From Natribaculum breve (GTDB lineage: Archaea > Halobacteriota > Halobacteria > Halobacteriales > Natrialbaceae): DNA of 64,000 nucleotides. Made by a program: the position numbers and the translations under genes. The notes beneath the pieces are model-generated. The model ran no database searches and had not been told where the DNA came from. It was given only the letters and a program-made list of their open reading frames with translations. Where the stretch lies: the NCBI RefSeq assembly GCF_023008585.1, contig NZ_CP095390.1, positions 2,604,001 to 2,668,000 on the forward strand. The letters are read 5' to 3'. This document shows, in pieces, positions 38,117 through 46,358 of the stretch (position 1 is its first letter; each line of letters starts with the position of its first letter).

Positions 38117-38887
38117 TCAGGGCAGGAGTTCGTCGTCGACGCCCGCCCACTTCTCGGCTTCCGCAGCGCGGACCGTCTCGAGTTGATCGAACGCGCTCGC
38201 GAGGACGGAAAGCGCGAACAGCCACGCGAGCGCGCCGACGGCGACGTTCACCAGTTCGGCGAGGACGGGAACCGCGCCGAGACCGATCGCGAGCAGCCCG
38301 CCGACCACGCCGATGGCGAAAAAGCCCAGCCCAGTGACGACGAGCACGCCGAAGACGCGCAGTCGGTGGCCGCGCGTGAGTTCCCAGCTCCGTCGCATCG
38401 CCTCGAAGACGGTCGTCCGGTCGACGGCGACGTACGGGTAGGTGAACGCGAGCGCGGTCGCGAGAAAGAGCCCCGGGAGCACGAACAGGACGAGGCCGAG
38501 CGACACCGCAGTCGAGATCACGAGCGCGGCGACGACGCCGTTTGCCGTCGCGACGAACAGCGCCGCCGGGCCGTCGATCGCGTCCGACGAGAGCAAGGTC
38601 TGGAACGCGACCAGCGAGACCGCGACTAGCGCGACCAGTGCGAGCAGCCACAGCGACGTCGCGACGCCGACCGGTATCTCGAGGGCGAGCGGCAGCGTTT
38701 CGGGGAGTAGCGCCTCCTCGAACAGGGCGTCGTCGCCGAACTGGTCGCGCTGGGCGGCGAGTTGACTCTGCGTTCCGATCGCCAACAGGAGGTGGGCGGC
38801 GGAGAGGCCGAGGAAGACGCCGAGCTGACGGGCGTCGGCCAGGCGGACGATTCCGTCCTCGAGTGCCTCACCGATCGAAAGCCCCAT
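38117..38887 (-). CDS. Multi-helix membrane protein
   Basis: The 256-residue protein has five or six predicted membrane helices. The pattern FVLPGLFLATALAFTYPYVAV followed by AMRRSWELTRGHRLRVFGV is the signature of a widespread membrane domain seen in prokaryotic proteins of unknown function, related to the membrane part of glycerophosphodiester phosphodiesterases. It starts 3 bases after the upstream gene's stop, so the two form an operon. Role unknown, presumably in the cell membrane. Confidence 0.82.
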   Translation of the reverse strand: MGLSIGEALEDGIVRLADARQLGVFLGLSAAHLLLAIGTQSQLAAQRDQFGDDALFEEALLPETLPLALEIPVGVATSLWLLALVALVAVSLVAFQTLLSSDAIDGPAALFVATANGVVAALVISTAVSLGLVLFVLPGLFLATALAFTYPYVAVDRTTVFEAMRRSWELTRGHRLRVFGVLVVTGLGFFAIGVVGGLLAIGLGAVPVLAELVNVAVGALAWLFALSVLASAFDQLETVRAAEAEKWAGVDDELLP

Positions 38888-38890
38888 CGG

Positions 38891-39301
38891 TCAGGGCCAG
38901 TCGTCCCGGACCGGGTCGGCGTCGTCGCCCTCGCCGTCGTCCTCGCTCGCGAGTTCCCAGTCGGCGGCCTCGGCGGCGTCCTCGACGGCGAGGTACTCCC
39001 ACTCGAGGTCGGCGGCGAGGGTTTCGTCGTCCTCGCTCGTACCGACGAAGACGTGTCGGTCGGTGTCGAACTGCCGCCTGACGCTCTCGAGGCTCTCGGC
39101 TTTGCCCCGCGGGCCGGAGAAGAAGTCCTGGCGGATGCGGTTTTTGCGCGTGAAGTTCGTGACCACGTAGGTCGGCTTCTCGGAGACGACGCCGACGTAC
39201 TGGCTCCAGCCGCGAGCGTCGTCGAAGACGGCCTCCGGGGAGGCGAGTTCTTTCAGCGCCTCGAGTTCGAACGCGAGCGTCATGTCGCTGCCGCCGTTCA
39301 T
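38891..39301 (-). CDS. Conserved haloarchaeal protein, unknown function
   Basis: The 136-residue acidic protein begins MNGGSDMTLAFELEAL. The middle, with YVVTNFTRKNRIRQDFF, is its most basic and probably most conserved part. It ends in an acidic tail (EDDGEGDDADP). No membrane segment or known motif is seen. ATG 39301 is chosen because a weak TATA-like ttttgg lies 27 bases upstream; ATG 39283 is an alternative. It is followed at 3 bases by the membrane protein gene. Confidence 0.7.
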   Translation of the reverse strand: MNGGSDMTLAFELEALKELASPEAVFDDARGWSQYVGVVSEKPTYVVTNFTRKNRIRQDFFSGPRGKAESLESVRRQFDTDRHVFVGTSEDDETLAADLEWEYLAVEDAAEAADWELASEDDGEGDDADPVRDDWP

Positions 39302-39416
39302 GCACGAACGGTGACGCGCACGGGCCAAAACGGCTTCGATACGGCAAGAAGCGACCGTCGTGATCGAACTAGACGAGAGAGAGACCGTCCGCTCGTCTAC
39401 CCGTCTGGCGAACTCA

Positions 39417-39494
39417 TACTATCGGACGTAACTGTGTGAAGATTCTCGCCACCCCGGGACGGCGAGAATCTTTCACGACTTACGTCTGGCAGTA
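39417..39494. repeat. Palindromic element, family B, copy 1 (78 bp)
   Basis: The ends tactatcggacgtaa and ttacgtctggcagta form an imperfect inverted repeat. Inside, gattctcgcc and ggcgagaatc form a perfect 10-base stem. Both flanks are TCA on the plus strand (39414-39416 and 39495-39497), which is TGA on the minus strand. The right one is the stop codon of the next gene. It matches the copy at 59793-59870 at all but one position. Confidence 0.8.
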
Positions 39495-39719
39495 TCAGGC
39501 GAGTTCGACCCTGTAGTAGTCGGTGAAGACGATCACTTCGCCGTCGACGAACTCCGCGTCGTCGACGGCCGTAGACGGTGAACCAGACTCGAGCAGGGCG
39601 TGAAATCGCTCGAGGGCGGACTCGCTCAGTTCGTCGACGTGGCGCACTCGAGCGGCCGCGTGAACCGAGTCGGTTCGGCGCAGCGAGAGCGTTCGGCGGA
39701 CGGTATCGCTGGTGGACAT
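39495..39719 (-). CDS. Small haloarchaeal protein (74 aa)
   Basis: The 74-residue soluble protein reads like a compact helix-strand domain: a basic start (RRTLSLRRTDS), a helical middle (LSESALERFHALLESG) and a strand-rich end (EVIVFTDYYRVELA). I do not recognise the family. ATG 39719 is preferred because the TATA-like ttataccg (39747-39753, minus strand) is about 27 bases upstream. The stop codon TGA is also the flank of a palindromic element. Confidence 0.65.
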   Translation of the reverse strand: MSTSDTVRRTLSLRRTDSVHAAARVRHVDELSESALERFHALLESGSPSTAVDDAEFVDGEVIVFTDYYRVELA

Positions 39720-40019
39720 GTGGTATGACATCAATTAGCACGATACGGTATAAACGTTTGGTTTGACGCAGATTTCACGCGACCGACGGGCGACGCAGAC
39801 TCGAAAGGAGCGAGTCCGTCGGTCGTGATAACGATAGCCGTGAGTCTGTACCGCCGCGACCGCGACCCGTCGTGCGGTCGCGTCGGCAACCAGTCACAGC
39901 CATCATTATGGGACGTCTCCCGGTCGGCGGTCGTCTCGAGCAGGCGACGATGGGAAGCCCCAAGCCGGGGCCGACACTGGCACACAACGCTCTTATTACA
40001 GGGGACTGTACCCTCGGGT
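39720..40019. other. Intergenic region holding a family C element
   Basis: It contains the promoter of the 74-residue protein at its left end, the full family C palindrome in the middle and the TATA box of the next gene (tcttatta, about 27 bases before 40020) at its right end. No gene is seen in the rest. Confidence 0.5.
39829..39908. repeat. Palindromic element, family C, full copy (80 bp)
   Basis: The ends taacgatagccgtgagt and, read on the other strand, taatgatggctgtgact are related inverted repeats. Inside, gcgaccgc and gcggtcgc form a perfect 8-base stem. The flanks are TGA (39826-39828) and TGG (39909-39911). Half of it recurs at 10125-10170. Confidence 0.7.
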
Positions 40020-40307
40020 ATGGCGGACAAACCGACTTCCGGTGAGATTCTCGGTGTACCGTACAACTTCGAGCGGCCGAGCCTGGGACGGATGCTCTCG
40101 GCGTACTGGCAACCCGGCGAGGGGATGCTCGTCGAGAAGCCCTTCGGCGTCGGCTACACGCTGAACCTGGCCAACTGGCGGTCGTGGATCGTCGTGCTCG
40201 TCGCGGGCGGACTCCTGTGGCAACAGGAGAAGTCGAAGACCGCCGCCAGCGAGGAGGCCAAAGCGGACGAGCCCGTCGAAGTCATCGTCGACGAAGACGA
40301 CGACTAG
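40020..40307 (+). CDS. DUF5808-like small membrane protein
   Basis: The 95-residue protein starts with ILGVPYNFERPSLGR and a Trp/Pro/Gly-rich segment (YWQPGEGML, FGVGYTLNLAN), as I remember for DUF5808 proteins. One transmembrane helix follows (about 54-67), then a short acidic tail. ATG 40020 is supported by the TATA-like tcttatta about 27 bases upstream, giving a leaderless transcript. Function unknown. Confidence 0.75.
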   Translation: MADKPTSGEILGVPYNFERPSLGRMLSAYWQPGEGMLVEKPFGVGYTLNLANWRSWIVVLVAGGLLWQQEKSKTAASEEAKADEPVEVIVDEDDD

Positions 40308-40606
40308 CGTCGATCGGTCGACGATCGATCTCTCGTTCTCCCGGCGACCACGGGCGATCAGTTCGTGGTGTCGCTCGCGTGGCGGGGCGCGCGAGCGCCG
40401 TGTACGCCGCCGAAAATATTGCGCCGGATGGAAGGCATAAGTACGATTCCGCCGCTCGAGCGGCCAAACACAACTATCGAACATTATATTTCATCGCAGA
40501 TAAGTTATCGATCGCTCACGTGAGGTGATGCTGAACCAACGCGGATACTATATTTCGAAGGTCCCGTAAGGCTATTAAACTCGAGTCGATTGACGGCCAG
40601 TCGTCG
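40308..40606 (+). promoter_or_regulatory. Intergenic region upstream of the tauE cluster
   Basis: No gene is seen. The segment has several AT-rich patches (gaaaatattgcg, cattatatttcat, tactatatttcg). The TATA-like gctattaaac near 40571-40580 lies about 30 bases before the first small reading frame. A small RNA cannot be excluded. Confidence 0.45.
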
Positions 40607-40654
40607 ATGGCAGTCACACAGCCGCACGAGAAAGCGGGTGACCGCAGATGCTAG
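40607..40654 (+). CDS. Possible 15-residue leader peptide
   Basis: ATG 40607 opens a 15-codon frame ending at TAG 40652-40654. This stop overlaps the start codon of the next small gene (ATG 40648-40650). It is about 30 bases after a TATA-like box and would be the first frame translated. The arrangement suggests translational coupling or a leader; a chance ORF is also possible. Confidence 0.3.
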   Translation: MAVTQPHEKAGDRRC

Positions 40655-40797
40655 GAATCGAATCGTTCGGAGCAACGGGACAGGCGCTCACCGACGTCGG
40701 CGTCGTGCTCGCCGGCGCGATCGTGCTGTACGTCGTCTACGGAGCCGTGACGTCGCTTCTCGGTGGAAAGATCCGTCAGACGGTGGGTGGTGAGTAG
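40648..40797 (+). CDS. 49-residue single-helix membrane protein (DUF7512-like)
   Basis: The 49-residue protein has one transmembrane helix (about 14-35, GVVLAGAIVLYVVYGAV) and a short basic C terminus (GGKIRQTV). From memory, small proteins of this kind (DUF7512) precede TauE-type exporters in haloarchaea; this was not verified. It ends 3 bases before the exporter start, so it is probably in the same transcript and may help assemble the exporter. Confidence 0.6.
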   Translation: MLGIESFGATGQALTDVGVVLAGAIVLYVVYGAVTSLLGGKIRQTVGGE

Positions 40798-40800
40798 CCG

Positions 40801-41805
40801 ATGGCGATGGAACTGTTCGGCATCGCGATGGTCCAGCTCGTCCTGTTCGTCGGGTTCGGGCTGCTCATCGGGACGCTCTTTGGATTCTTCGGGATGGGCG
40901 GGTCGTTTCTCGTGACGCCCGCACTGCTCGTCCTGGGCTACGACTCCACGACTGCGGTCGGGAGCGGCCTGGCGTTCGTCTTCGGGACGTCGGTCATCGC
41001 CGCCCTTCGCCACCGCGATCACGGGCAGGTCGACTACAAACTCGGCCTCATGTTCATCGTCGGGATGACCGCCGGCATCGAGGTCGGCAAGGAGGCCGTC
41101 TTCTACCTGAAGGAACTCGGCGTCGCCGACCTCGTCGTGAGCGTCTCGTACGTCGGCTTGCTCGCGGTCGTGGGGCTGCTCATGTTCCGTGACGCACGAA
41201 GCGACGAGCCCGACGACGCGAACGACGAGCCCGCGATCGCCGAACGACTGGGTGCGTTCCAGATTCCGCCGATGATCTCTATCAAAGGCGGTGCGGAGGT
41301 TTCGCTGTGGCTGACGCTGGGCATCGCGCTCGGTATCGGCGTCCTCTCTGGCTTCCTCGGCGTCGGCGGTGGCTTCCTGCTGATGCCCGCCATGATGTAC
41401 GTCCTCGGCGTGCCAGCGGCGGTCGCCGTCGGGACCGACGTGTTCCAGATTACGGCCTCCGGCGCGTTCGGTGCGTTCACCTACGCACAGTCCGGTGCCG
41501 TCGACCTCTCGATCGTCCTCCCGCTGCTTACGGGCAGTGCGATGGGCGCTCGCATCGGTGCCGGCGCAACCGCGCTCGTAGACGAAGACGACATCACGGA
41601 GTACTTCGCCGCGATGCTGCTTGCGGGATCGGCCGCCGTGGGGAGCAAGAACCTCGGGAACGCCTACGACGTCGAGTTGCTGAACCAGCTCAGCATCGTG
41701 CTCATCTTCGGCGCAGCACTGGTGGTCACCGGGGCCATCGTGTGGGCGAGCATACAGAGTATGCAAGACGGCGAGACGGTCTCCTCTCCCGCCGCCGCCG
41801 ATTGA
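40801..41805 (+). CDS. TauE/SafE family anion exporter
   Basis: The 334-residue membrane protein has about eight helices and the internal duplication of this family: FFGMGGSFLVTPALL near residues 29-43 and FLGVGGGFLLMPAMM near 187-201. TauE/SafE proteins export sulfite, sulfoacetate or other organosulfur anions. Substrate here is not known. ATG 40801 follows the 49-residue gene by 3 bases; an ATG two codons later is possible. Convergent with the NuoCD gene. Confidence 0.9.
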   Translation: MAMELFGIAMVQLVLFVGFGLLIGTLFGFFGMGGSFLVTPALLVLGYDSTTAVGSGLAFVFGTSVIAALRHRDHGQVDYKLGLMFIVGMTAGIEVGKEAVFYLKELGVADLVVSVSYVGLLAVVGLLMFRDARSDEPDDANDEPAIAERLGAFQIPPMISIKGGAEVSLWLTLGIALGIGVLSGFLGVGGGFLLMPAMMYVLGVPAAVAVGTDVFQITASGAFGAFTYAQSGAVDLSIVLPLLTGSAMGARIGAGATALVDEDDITEYFAAMLLAGSAAVGSKNLGNAYDVELLNQLSIVLIFGAALVVTGAIVWASIQSMQDGETVSSPAAAD

Positions 41806-41845
41806 GCGGCGTTCGTCACCCACGAGACCGGACTCGACGAGCGGA

Positions 41846-43504
41846 CTACCGATCGACTTCGCCCATGATCGTGTCGAGACTGCCGATCGCGGCGATCAGG
41901 TCGGGGACGTACTCGCCGCGGACGATCTCGGGGAGCGCAGAGAGGTTCGAGAAACAGGGGCTCCGAATCTTGAACCGGGCGGGCGTGTCCGTCCCGTCCG
42001 AGCGGATGTAGATGCCGAGTTCGCCCTTCGCGGCCTCGACGGCGCGATAAATCTCGGCGTCGGCGGCGGGTTTGAGCGTCCGGGGGACGTTGCTCTGGAT
42101 CGTCCGATCGTCCTCGGGCCACTCCTCGAGTACGTCGAGACACTGCTCGACGATCTTCGCCGACTCCTCGATCTCCCGCATGCGTACGAGGACGCGACTG
42201 TAGTTGTCTCCCCGATCTTCGGTGACGACGTCCCACTCGAGTTCGGGGTAGTAGCCGTAGGGATCGTCCCGCCGGAGGTCGTAGTCGATCCCGGAGCCGC
42301 GAGCGACGGGGCCGGTACAGCCGTACTGTTTCGCGACGTCTGGCTCGAGAACGCCGGTGTCGACGCAGCGAGCCTGGAACACCTCGTTGGTGACGAGCAG
42401 GTCGTGGTACTCGTCGATCTTCGCCGGGAGCCCGTCGAGGACGTCCCGGGCCTTCGCGAAGAACTCCTCGCGGGGCTCGGGCAAGTCCCACGCGACGCCG
42501 CCCAGCCGGAGGTAGTTGAACATCATCCGCGAACCGGTGAGATCCTCCAGGAGTTCGAGGACGAGTTCGCGATCCCGAATCGCGTACTGGAAGATGGCGG
42601 TGAACTCGCCGAAGACGTCGAGTGCGTAGGTGCCGAGAGCGATGAAGTGAGAGGCGAGCCGCGAGAGTTCCCCACCCATCGTCCGAACGACCTGCGCGTA
42701 CTCGGGCACCTCGAGGTCCGCCAGGTCTTCGGCGGCGCGGGCGTAGGCCCACTCGTTCAGGAGGCCGGCCGAGACCCAGTCCCACCGGTCGGGGTAGGGC
42801 ATGATCTGGTGGCGGTACGTGCCCTGCTGGCACATCTGCTCCTCACAGCGGTGGATGTAGCCGACGTCGGGGTCGACGTCGACGACCGTCTCCCCGTCGA
42901 GGACCGTCTTCACGTGGAGGACGCCGTGGGTCGACGGGTGGTGTGGCCCGATGTTGAGGAACATCGTGTCCGACTCCTCGTCGTGGACGTCGCCGGCGAT
43001 CGGATTCTCGTGCTCCGAGAGCGTGACGACCTGGGACGTCTCCTGGTCGTACTCGAGTCCGAGGGGGTGGCCCTGCCAGGTCTCCGGCAGGAGGATCCGC
43101 CGGAGGTCGGGGTGGTCCTCGTACTCGATCCCCACGAGGTCGTAGGCTTCGCGCTCGTGCCAGTCGGCGGTCCGATAGACGGGTGCCGCGGATTCGCTCA
43201 CCGGGTCCGCACGCGGCGTCGGGACGACGACGCTGACCTCCCGGGTCGGATCGGCGTACGACCGGAGGTGGTAGATCGTCTCGAAGCGATCCTCGTACTC
43301 CTGGGCGGTGACGCAGGCGCAGTAGTCGAAGCCGGCCTCGTCGCGCAGCGTCGCGAGGGTCGACTGGACCTCGTCCGGGCGAACTACCACCCCCGGTGCG
43401 TTCAGGTGGTCGTCGCGAGCGAGGAGGCGGTCGCCGAGCAGCGCCTCGATGTCGACCGTCGCTGTCGGTTCGACCGTCGCTCGCTCGAGTTCCTGAGATG
43501 ACAT
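41846..43504 (-). CDS. Orphan fused NuoC-NuoD subunit of complex I
   Basis: The 552-residue protein fuses a NuoC domain (about 1-160, with DWHEREAYDLVGIEYEDHPD) to a complete NuoD domain (about 180-552, with GPHHPSTHGV, GYIHRCEEQM and the typical ending GSLDTIMGEVDR). Both form the peripheral arm around the quinone site of NADH-quinone oxidoreductase. None of the other nuo genes is nearby; the neighbours are a TauE-type exporter and a Bat-like regulator. It may be an extra copy of the one expected in a nuo operon, used as an alternative subunit. ATG 43504 starts the protein-like part. Confidence 0.88.
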   Translation of the reverse strand: MSSQELERATVEPTATVDIEALLGDRLLARDDHLNAPGVVVRPDEVQSTLATLRDEAGFDYCACVTAQEYEDRFETIYHLRSYADPTREVSVVVPTPRADPVSESAAPVYRTADWHEREAYDLVGIEYEDHPDLRRILLPETWQGHPLGLEYDQETSQVVTLSEHENPIAGDVHDEESDTMFLNIGPHHPSTHGVLHVKTVLDGETVVDVDPDVGYIHRCEEQMCQQGTYRHQIMPYPDRWDWVSAGLLNEWAYARAAEDLADLEVPEYAQVVRTMGGELSRLASHFIALGTYALDVFGEFTAIFQYAIRDRELVLELLEDLTGSRMMFNYLRLGGVAWDLPEPREEFFAKARDVLDGLPAKIDEYHDLLVTNEVFQARCVDTGVLEPDVAKQYGCTGPVARGSGIDYDLRRDDPYGYYPELEWDVVTEDRGDNYSRVLVRMREIEESAKIVEQCLDVLEEWPEDDRTIQSNVPRTLKPAADAEIYRAVEAAKGELGIYIRSDGTDTPARFKIRSPCFSNLSALPEIVRGEYVPDLIAAIGSLDTIMGEVDR

Positions 43505-43590
43505 CGTACGTGACCGTTCGACCGGCGACCACCAGTCGATTCTGCGCCACTCACTAGGGCATTTATGTCGCGAGTGCGAACGCCAGTCGG

Positions 43591-44241
43591 ATGAAGTCCG
43601 TCCGGCTGACGCTTCGCCACGATTCCGAGACGATCCACCCGATGCACCGGTTCGTCGCCGAGCACGACGCGTTCGACTCCTATCGGCTGGTTCACTGGAA
43701 CTTCTCCGGCGACGCGGAGAACGTCTTGCTCTTTCACGTCGTCGGCGACCCGGCGGTCTACGAGGCGGCACTCGAGGAGACAGACGGGATCACCTCCTTC
43801 GACGTCACGCGGCGCGACGACCGGTCGTTCTCCGTCTACGTCCGCGACCGACCGGACGACGTCGGCGAGGGGCTACTCGAGGCCTTCTCGGCGCGGAGTC
43901 TCGTCCCGGTGCCGCCACTGGAGTATCGCGACGACTGGACGGTCCGGTTCTCGCTGGTCGGCGAACCGGACGACCTGCGAAACGCGCTCGAGTCGGTTCC
44001 CGACGGGATCGGCGTGGCCGTCGAACGGGTCGGCGAGTACGACGCGGGTGGGAGACTGCAGTCGACACTGACCGGGCGGCAACTCGAGGCGCTGCAGGTC
44101 GCCCGGGAGGTAGGCTACTACGAGGTGCCCCGCGAGGCGAGCGTCGAGGACGTCGCCGGCGAACTCGGCTGTGCCCCCGGAACGGCCGCCGAACACCTCC
44201 GGAAGGCAGAGCAGGCGGTGATCGACAGCCTCGAACTATAA
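43591..44241 (+). CDS. Bat-like HTH transcription regulator
   Basis: The 216-residue protein ends in a bacterio-opsin-activator type HTH (about 160-216: LTGRQLEALQVAREVGYYEVPRE, with AEHLRKAEQAVI as the recognition part). The N-terminal 150 residues are the sensor-like region common in haloarchaeal Bat homologues. It is divergent from the orphan NuoCD, with 86 bases between, and may control it. Ligand unknown. Confidence 0.87.
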   Translation: MKSVRLTLRHDSETIHPMHRFVAEHDAFDSYRLVHWNFSGDAENVLLFHVVGDPAVYEAALEETDGITSFDVTRRDDRSFSVYVRDRPDDVGEGLLEAFSARSLVPVPPLEYRDDWTVRFSLVGEPDDLRNALESVPDGIGVAVERVGEYDAGGRLQSTLTGRQLEALQVAREVGYYEVPREASVEDVAGELGCAPGTAAEHLRKAEQAVIDSLEL

Positions 44242-44279
44242 CCGACGACGCTTTGCCCCCGCCGGACGGCCCCTCGAAC

Positions 44280-44879
44280 ATGGCCATCCAGTTCGTCACG
44301 GGCAACGAGGGGAAAGTCCGGGAAGCACGCGAGTACCTCGAGGGCGTCGAACCGGTCGAGCAGGTCGCGTTCGACTACACGGAGATCCAGAGCGACGACC
44401 TCGAGGAGATCGCAGCACACGGCGCGCTCGAGGCGTTCGAGGAACTCGGCGGCGAGGACGGCGTGCTCGTCGACGACGCGGGACTGTTCGTCGACGCGCT
44501 CGGTGGCTTTCCGGGGCCGTACTCGGCGTACGTCGAGGACACAGTCGGCGTCGAACGCCTCTGGCGACTCGCGAGCGAGGAGGAAAACCGGCGGGCGCAC
44601 TTCCGGACGGTGCTCGCGTACGTCGACGCCGAACTGCTCCGCACCTCGGAACGCTCGAGTGAGGACGGAAGCGACCCGCGAGAGCTGGGCGTACAGACGT
44701 TCGAGGGATCGGTCGCCGGGACGCTCGTCGCACCCCGCGGCGAGGGTGGGTTCGGCTACGATCCGATCTTCGAGTACAACGGGGCGACGATGGCGGAGAT
44801 GAGCACCGAAGAGAAGAACGCGATCTCCCACCGCGGGCGCGCCCTGGCGGCGTTCGCGGAGTGGTACGCCGATCGATAG
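44280..44879 (+). CDS. ITP/XTP pyrophosphatase (RdgB/HAM1 family)
   Basis: The 199-residue protein has the family start FVTGNEGKVREA, the metal and substrate residues VDDAGLFVDALGGFPGPYSAY and the end motif GYDPIF with SHRGRAL. It hydrolyses non-canonical purine triphosphates (ITP, XTP, dITP) to monophosphates and so prevents their incorporation. ATG 44280 is chosen; the in-frame start 27 bases earlier gives unrelated residues. It follows the Bat-like gene by 38 bases. Confidence 0.94.
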   Translation: MAIQFVTGNEGKVREAREYLEGVEPVEQVAFDYTEIQSDDLEEIAAHGALEAFEELGGEDGVLVDDAGLFVDALGGFPGPYSAYVEDTVGVERLWRLASEEENRRAHFRTVLAYVDAELLRTSERSSEDGSDPRELGVQTFEGSVAGTLVAPRGEGGFGYDPIFEYNGATMAEMSTEEKNAISHRGRALAAFAEWYADR

Positions 44880-44953
44880 CCGGCAGACGGGCACCGGTCC
44901 ACGTCCGACCGTGCGACAGTTTGTGCAGATTGGTAACAGTAGACAATGACTAA

Positions 44954-44977
44954 ACCCTCCGTCGCCGTACGGAGGGT
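44954..44977 (+). promoter_or_regulatory. Hairpin masking GGAGG next to a start codon
   Basis: The perfect 9-base arms accctccgt and acggagggt (loop cgccgt) end directly at the ATG at 44978. The right arm contains the Shine-Dalgarno-like ggagg and the left arm the anti-SD-like cctcc, so the site would be hidden when folded. It could instead be a repressor operator at the DNA level. Confidence 0.6.
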
Positions 44978-45709
44978 ATGGACGCAATCGAGCGGCCAAC
45001 GTTCGAGTCCGACGCCAGTCGGCGGCTCTACGAGTACGTCGAGCGAAACGGCACCGTCAAACGGAACGCGCTTCGCGATCACGTCGAACTCTCCGCCGAG
45101 GAGTTCGGGACGCACCTCGAGAAGCTGAAGACGAGGGGCTACCTGGAAGAAGAGGGCGGGACGCTCCAGATCGCACTCGAGTTCGGTGCGATCGAGGAGT
45201 ACGAGACCGACGGCACCCACTTTACCGTTCGCCCGGCACGCCAGACCGACTTCGAGGGACTCGTCGAGACCATCCGCGACGTCACCGCCGAGGAGACGTA
45301 CGTCGTCGCCGAGACCATCGCCGAGCAGCTCCTCTACGAGCAGGCCGTGACCCGGCACAACACCGTCGAGTCGCGCGTGTTCTTCGTCGCCACCGTCGAC
45401 GGCGAGGTGGTCGGGTGGACCCACCTCGACTGTCCGCAGGTCGACCAGGTCCAGGAGGTCGCCCGCCAGACCGTCGGCGTTCGCGAGGCCTACCGCGGGA
45501 AGGGCATCGGGAGCAAACTGCTCCAGCGCGGACTCGAGTGGGCCGAGGCGAACGGCTACCGGAAGGTGTACAACAGCGTTCCGATGACCAACGATCGGGC
45601 GCTCGAGTTTCTCACCGACCACGGCTGGGACACCGAGGCCATCCGCCGGGACCACTACACGATCGACGGCGAGTACGTCGACGAGGTCATGATGGCCTAC
45701 AGTTTCTAG
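44978..45709 (+). CDS. Winged-helix / GNAT acetyltransferase fusion
   Basis: The 243-residue protein has an N-terminal winged-helix-like region (about 8-70, RRLYEYVERNGTVKRNALRD) and a GNAT domain (about 82-243) with the acetyl-CoA loop RGKGIG at 173-178. The combination suggests a regulator with an acetyltransferase sensor or an enzyme with a partner-binding domain. The start lies directly behind a perfect hairpin, which may control it. Convergent with the PIN-type pair. Confidence 0.85.
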   Translation: MDAIERPTFESDASRRLYEYVERNGTVKRNALRDHVELSAEEFGTHLEKLKTRGYLEEEGGTLQIALEFGAIEEYETDGTHFTVRPARQTDFEGLVETIRDVTAEETYVVAETIAEQLLYEQAVTRHNTVESRVFFVATVDGEVVGWTHLDCPQVDQVQEVARQTVGVREAYRGKGIGSKLLQRGLEWAEANGYRKVYNSVPMTNDRALEFLTDHGWDTEAIRRDHYTIDGEYVDEVMMAYSF

Positions 45710-45734
45710 ACGCGCTCGACGCTGCCGACGGCGA

Positions 45735-46208
45735 TCACGCCCGCGGGTCGACGTCCGGGCCCGGGTACGTGCCGCCCTCGACGGCCTCGTAGAGGCTCTC
45801 GGCGTCGAACAGGCGGGCGAAGGCGTCCGGCGGGCGAACGCTGACCGAGATTCGCGGCTGCAGCGTCAGCCCCGCCTTCGCGGATCGGAGCCCCTCGTCG
45901 TACGAGAGCAGGTGGGCCGCCGTCCCCCGGTAGGCCGAGGCGAGCGCGGGGTGGTCACCCTCGGGATGCTCGACGCGGACGCGCTCGTCCTCGAGTCGCG
46001 CCCGGTGGTCTGCGGCGAGATCGGGGTCGGCGAGGTCGGCGACGAGCGCCTCCGTCTCGGCGAGCAGCGGGTCGCTCGCGACCAGTTCGACCCACGAGTG
46101 GCGACGGACGTGATCGAGCGCCTCGCGGGCGTCGTCGCCGACGAGCAGGTCCGCCGCGAGCACGTCGGCGTCGGCGACCACGCGGGTCGGGTTCGGCCGC
46201 TCAGGCAT
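45735..46208 (-). CDS. PIN-domain-like protein, possible toxin
   Basis: The 157-residue protein begins with RVVADADVLAADLLVGD, a typical PIN start with an acidic residue after a short strand, and has LLSYDEGLRSA where the later acidic site sits. PIN proteins are Mg2+-dependent RNases, often toxins of toxin-antitoxin pairs. Its start codon overlaps the stop of a 34-residue gene by 8 bases, which fits the small antitoxin-then-toxin order. Assignment as a toxin is inference. Confidence 0.7.
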   Translation of the reverse strand: MPERPNPTRVVADADVLAADLLVGDDAREALDHVRRHSWVELVASDPLLAETEALVADLADPDLAADHRARLEDERVRVEHPEGDHPALASAYRGTAAHLLSYDEGLRSAKAGLTLQPRISVSVRPPDAFARLFDAESLYEAVEGGTYPGPDVDPRA

Positions 46209-46305
46209 CGTCGGCCCTCCGGCGGGCGAGTTCCTCGTCGATCTCCTCGAGTGTGACCTCGTAGGTCTCGGCGCGGTCGAACAGCGCGTCCCAGCGTTCG
46301 GTCAT
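46201..46305 (-). CDS. 34-residue protein coupled to the PIN gene
   Basis: The 34-residue, mainly helical, acidic peptide reads MTERWDALFDRAETYEVT and ends in LARRRADDA. The stop overlaps the PIN start by 8 bases, so the two are translated together. Size and position fit an antitoxin or small partner protein. It is only supported by coupling and codon use. Confidence 0.55.
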   Translation of the reverse strand: MTERWDALFDRAETYEVTLEEIDEELARRRADDA

Positions 46306-46358
46306 CGCTGGACGTTCGACGCTCGAGGTGAAAAAGCGGTGCGTTCGGCGGGAGCGTC

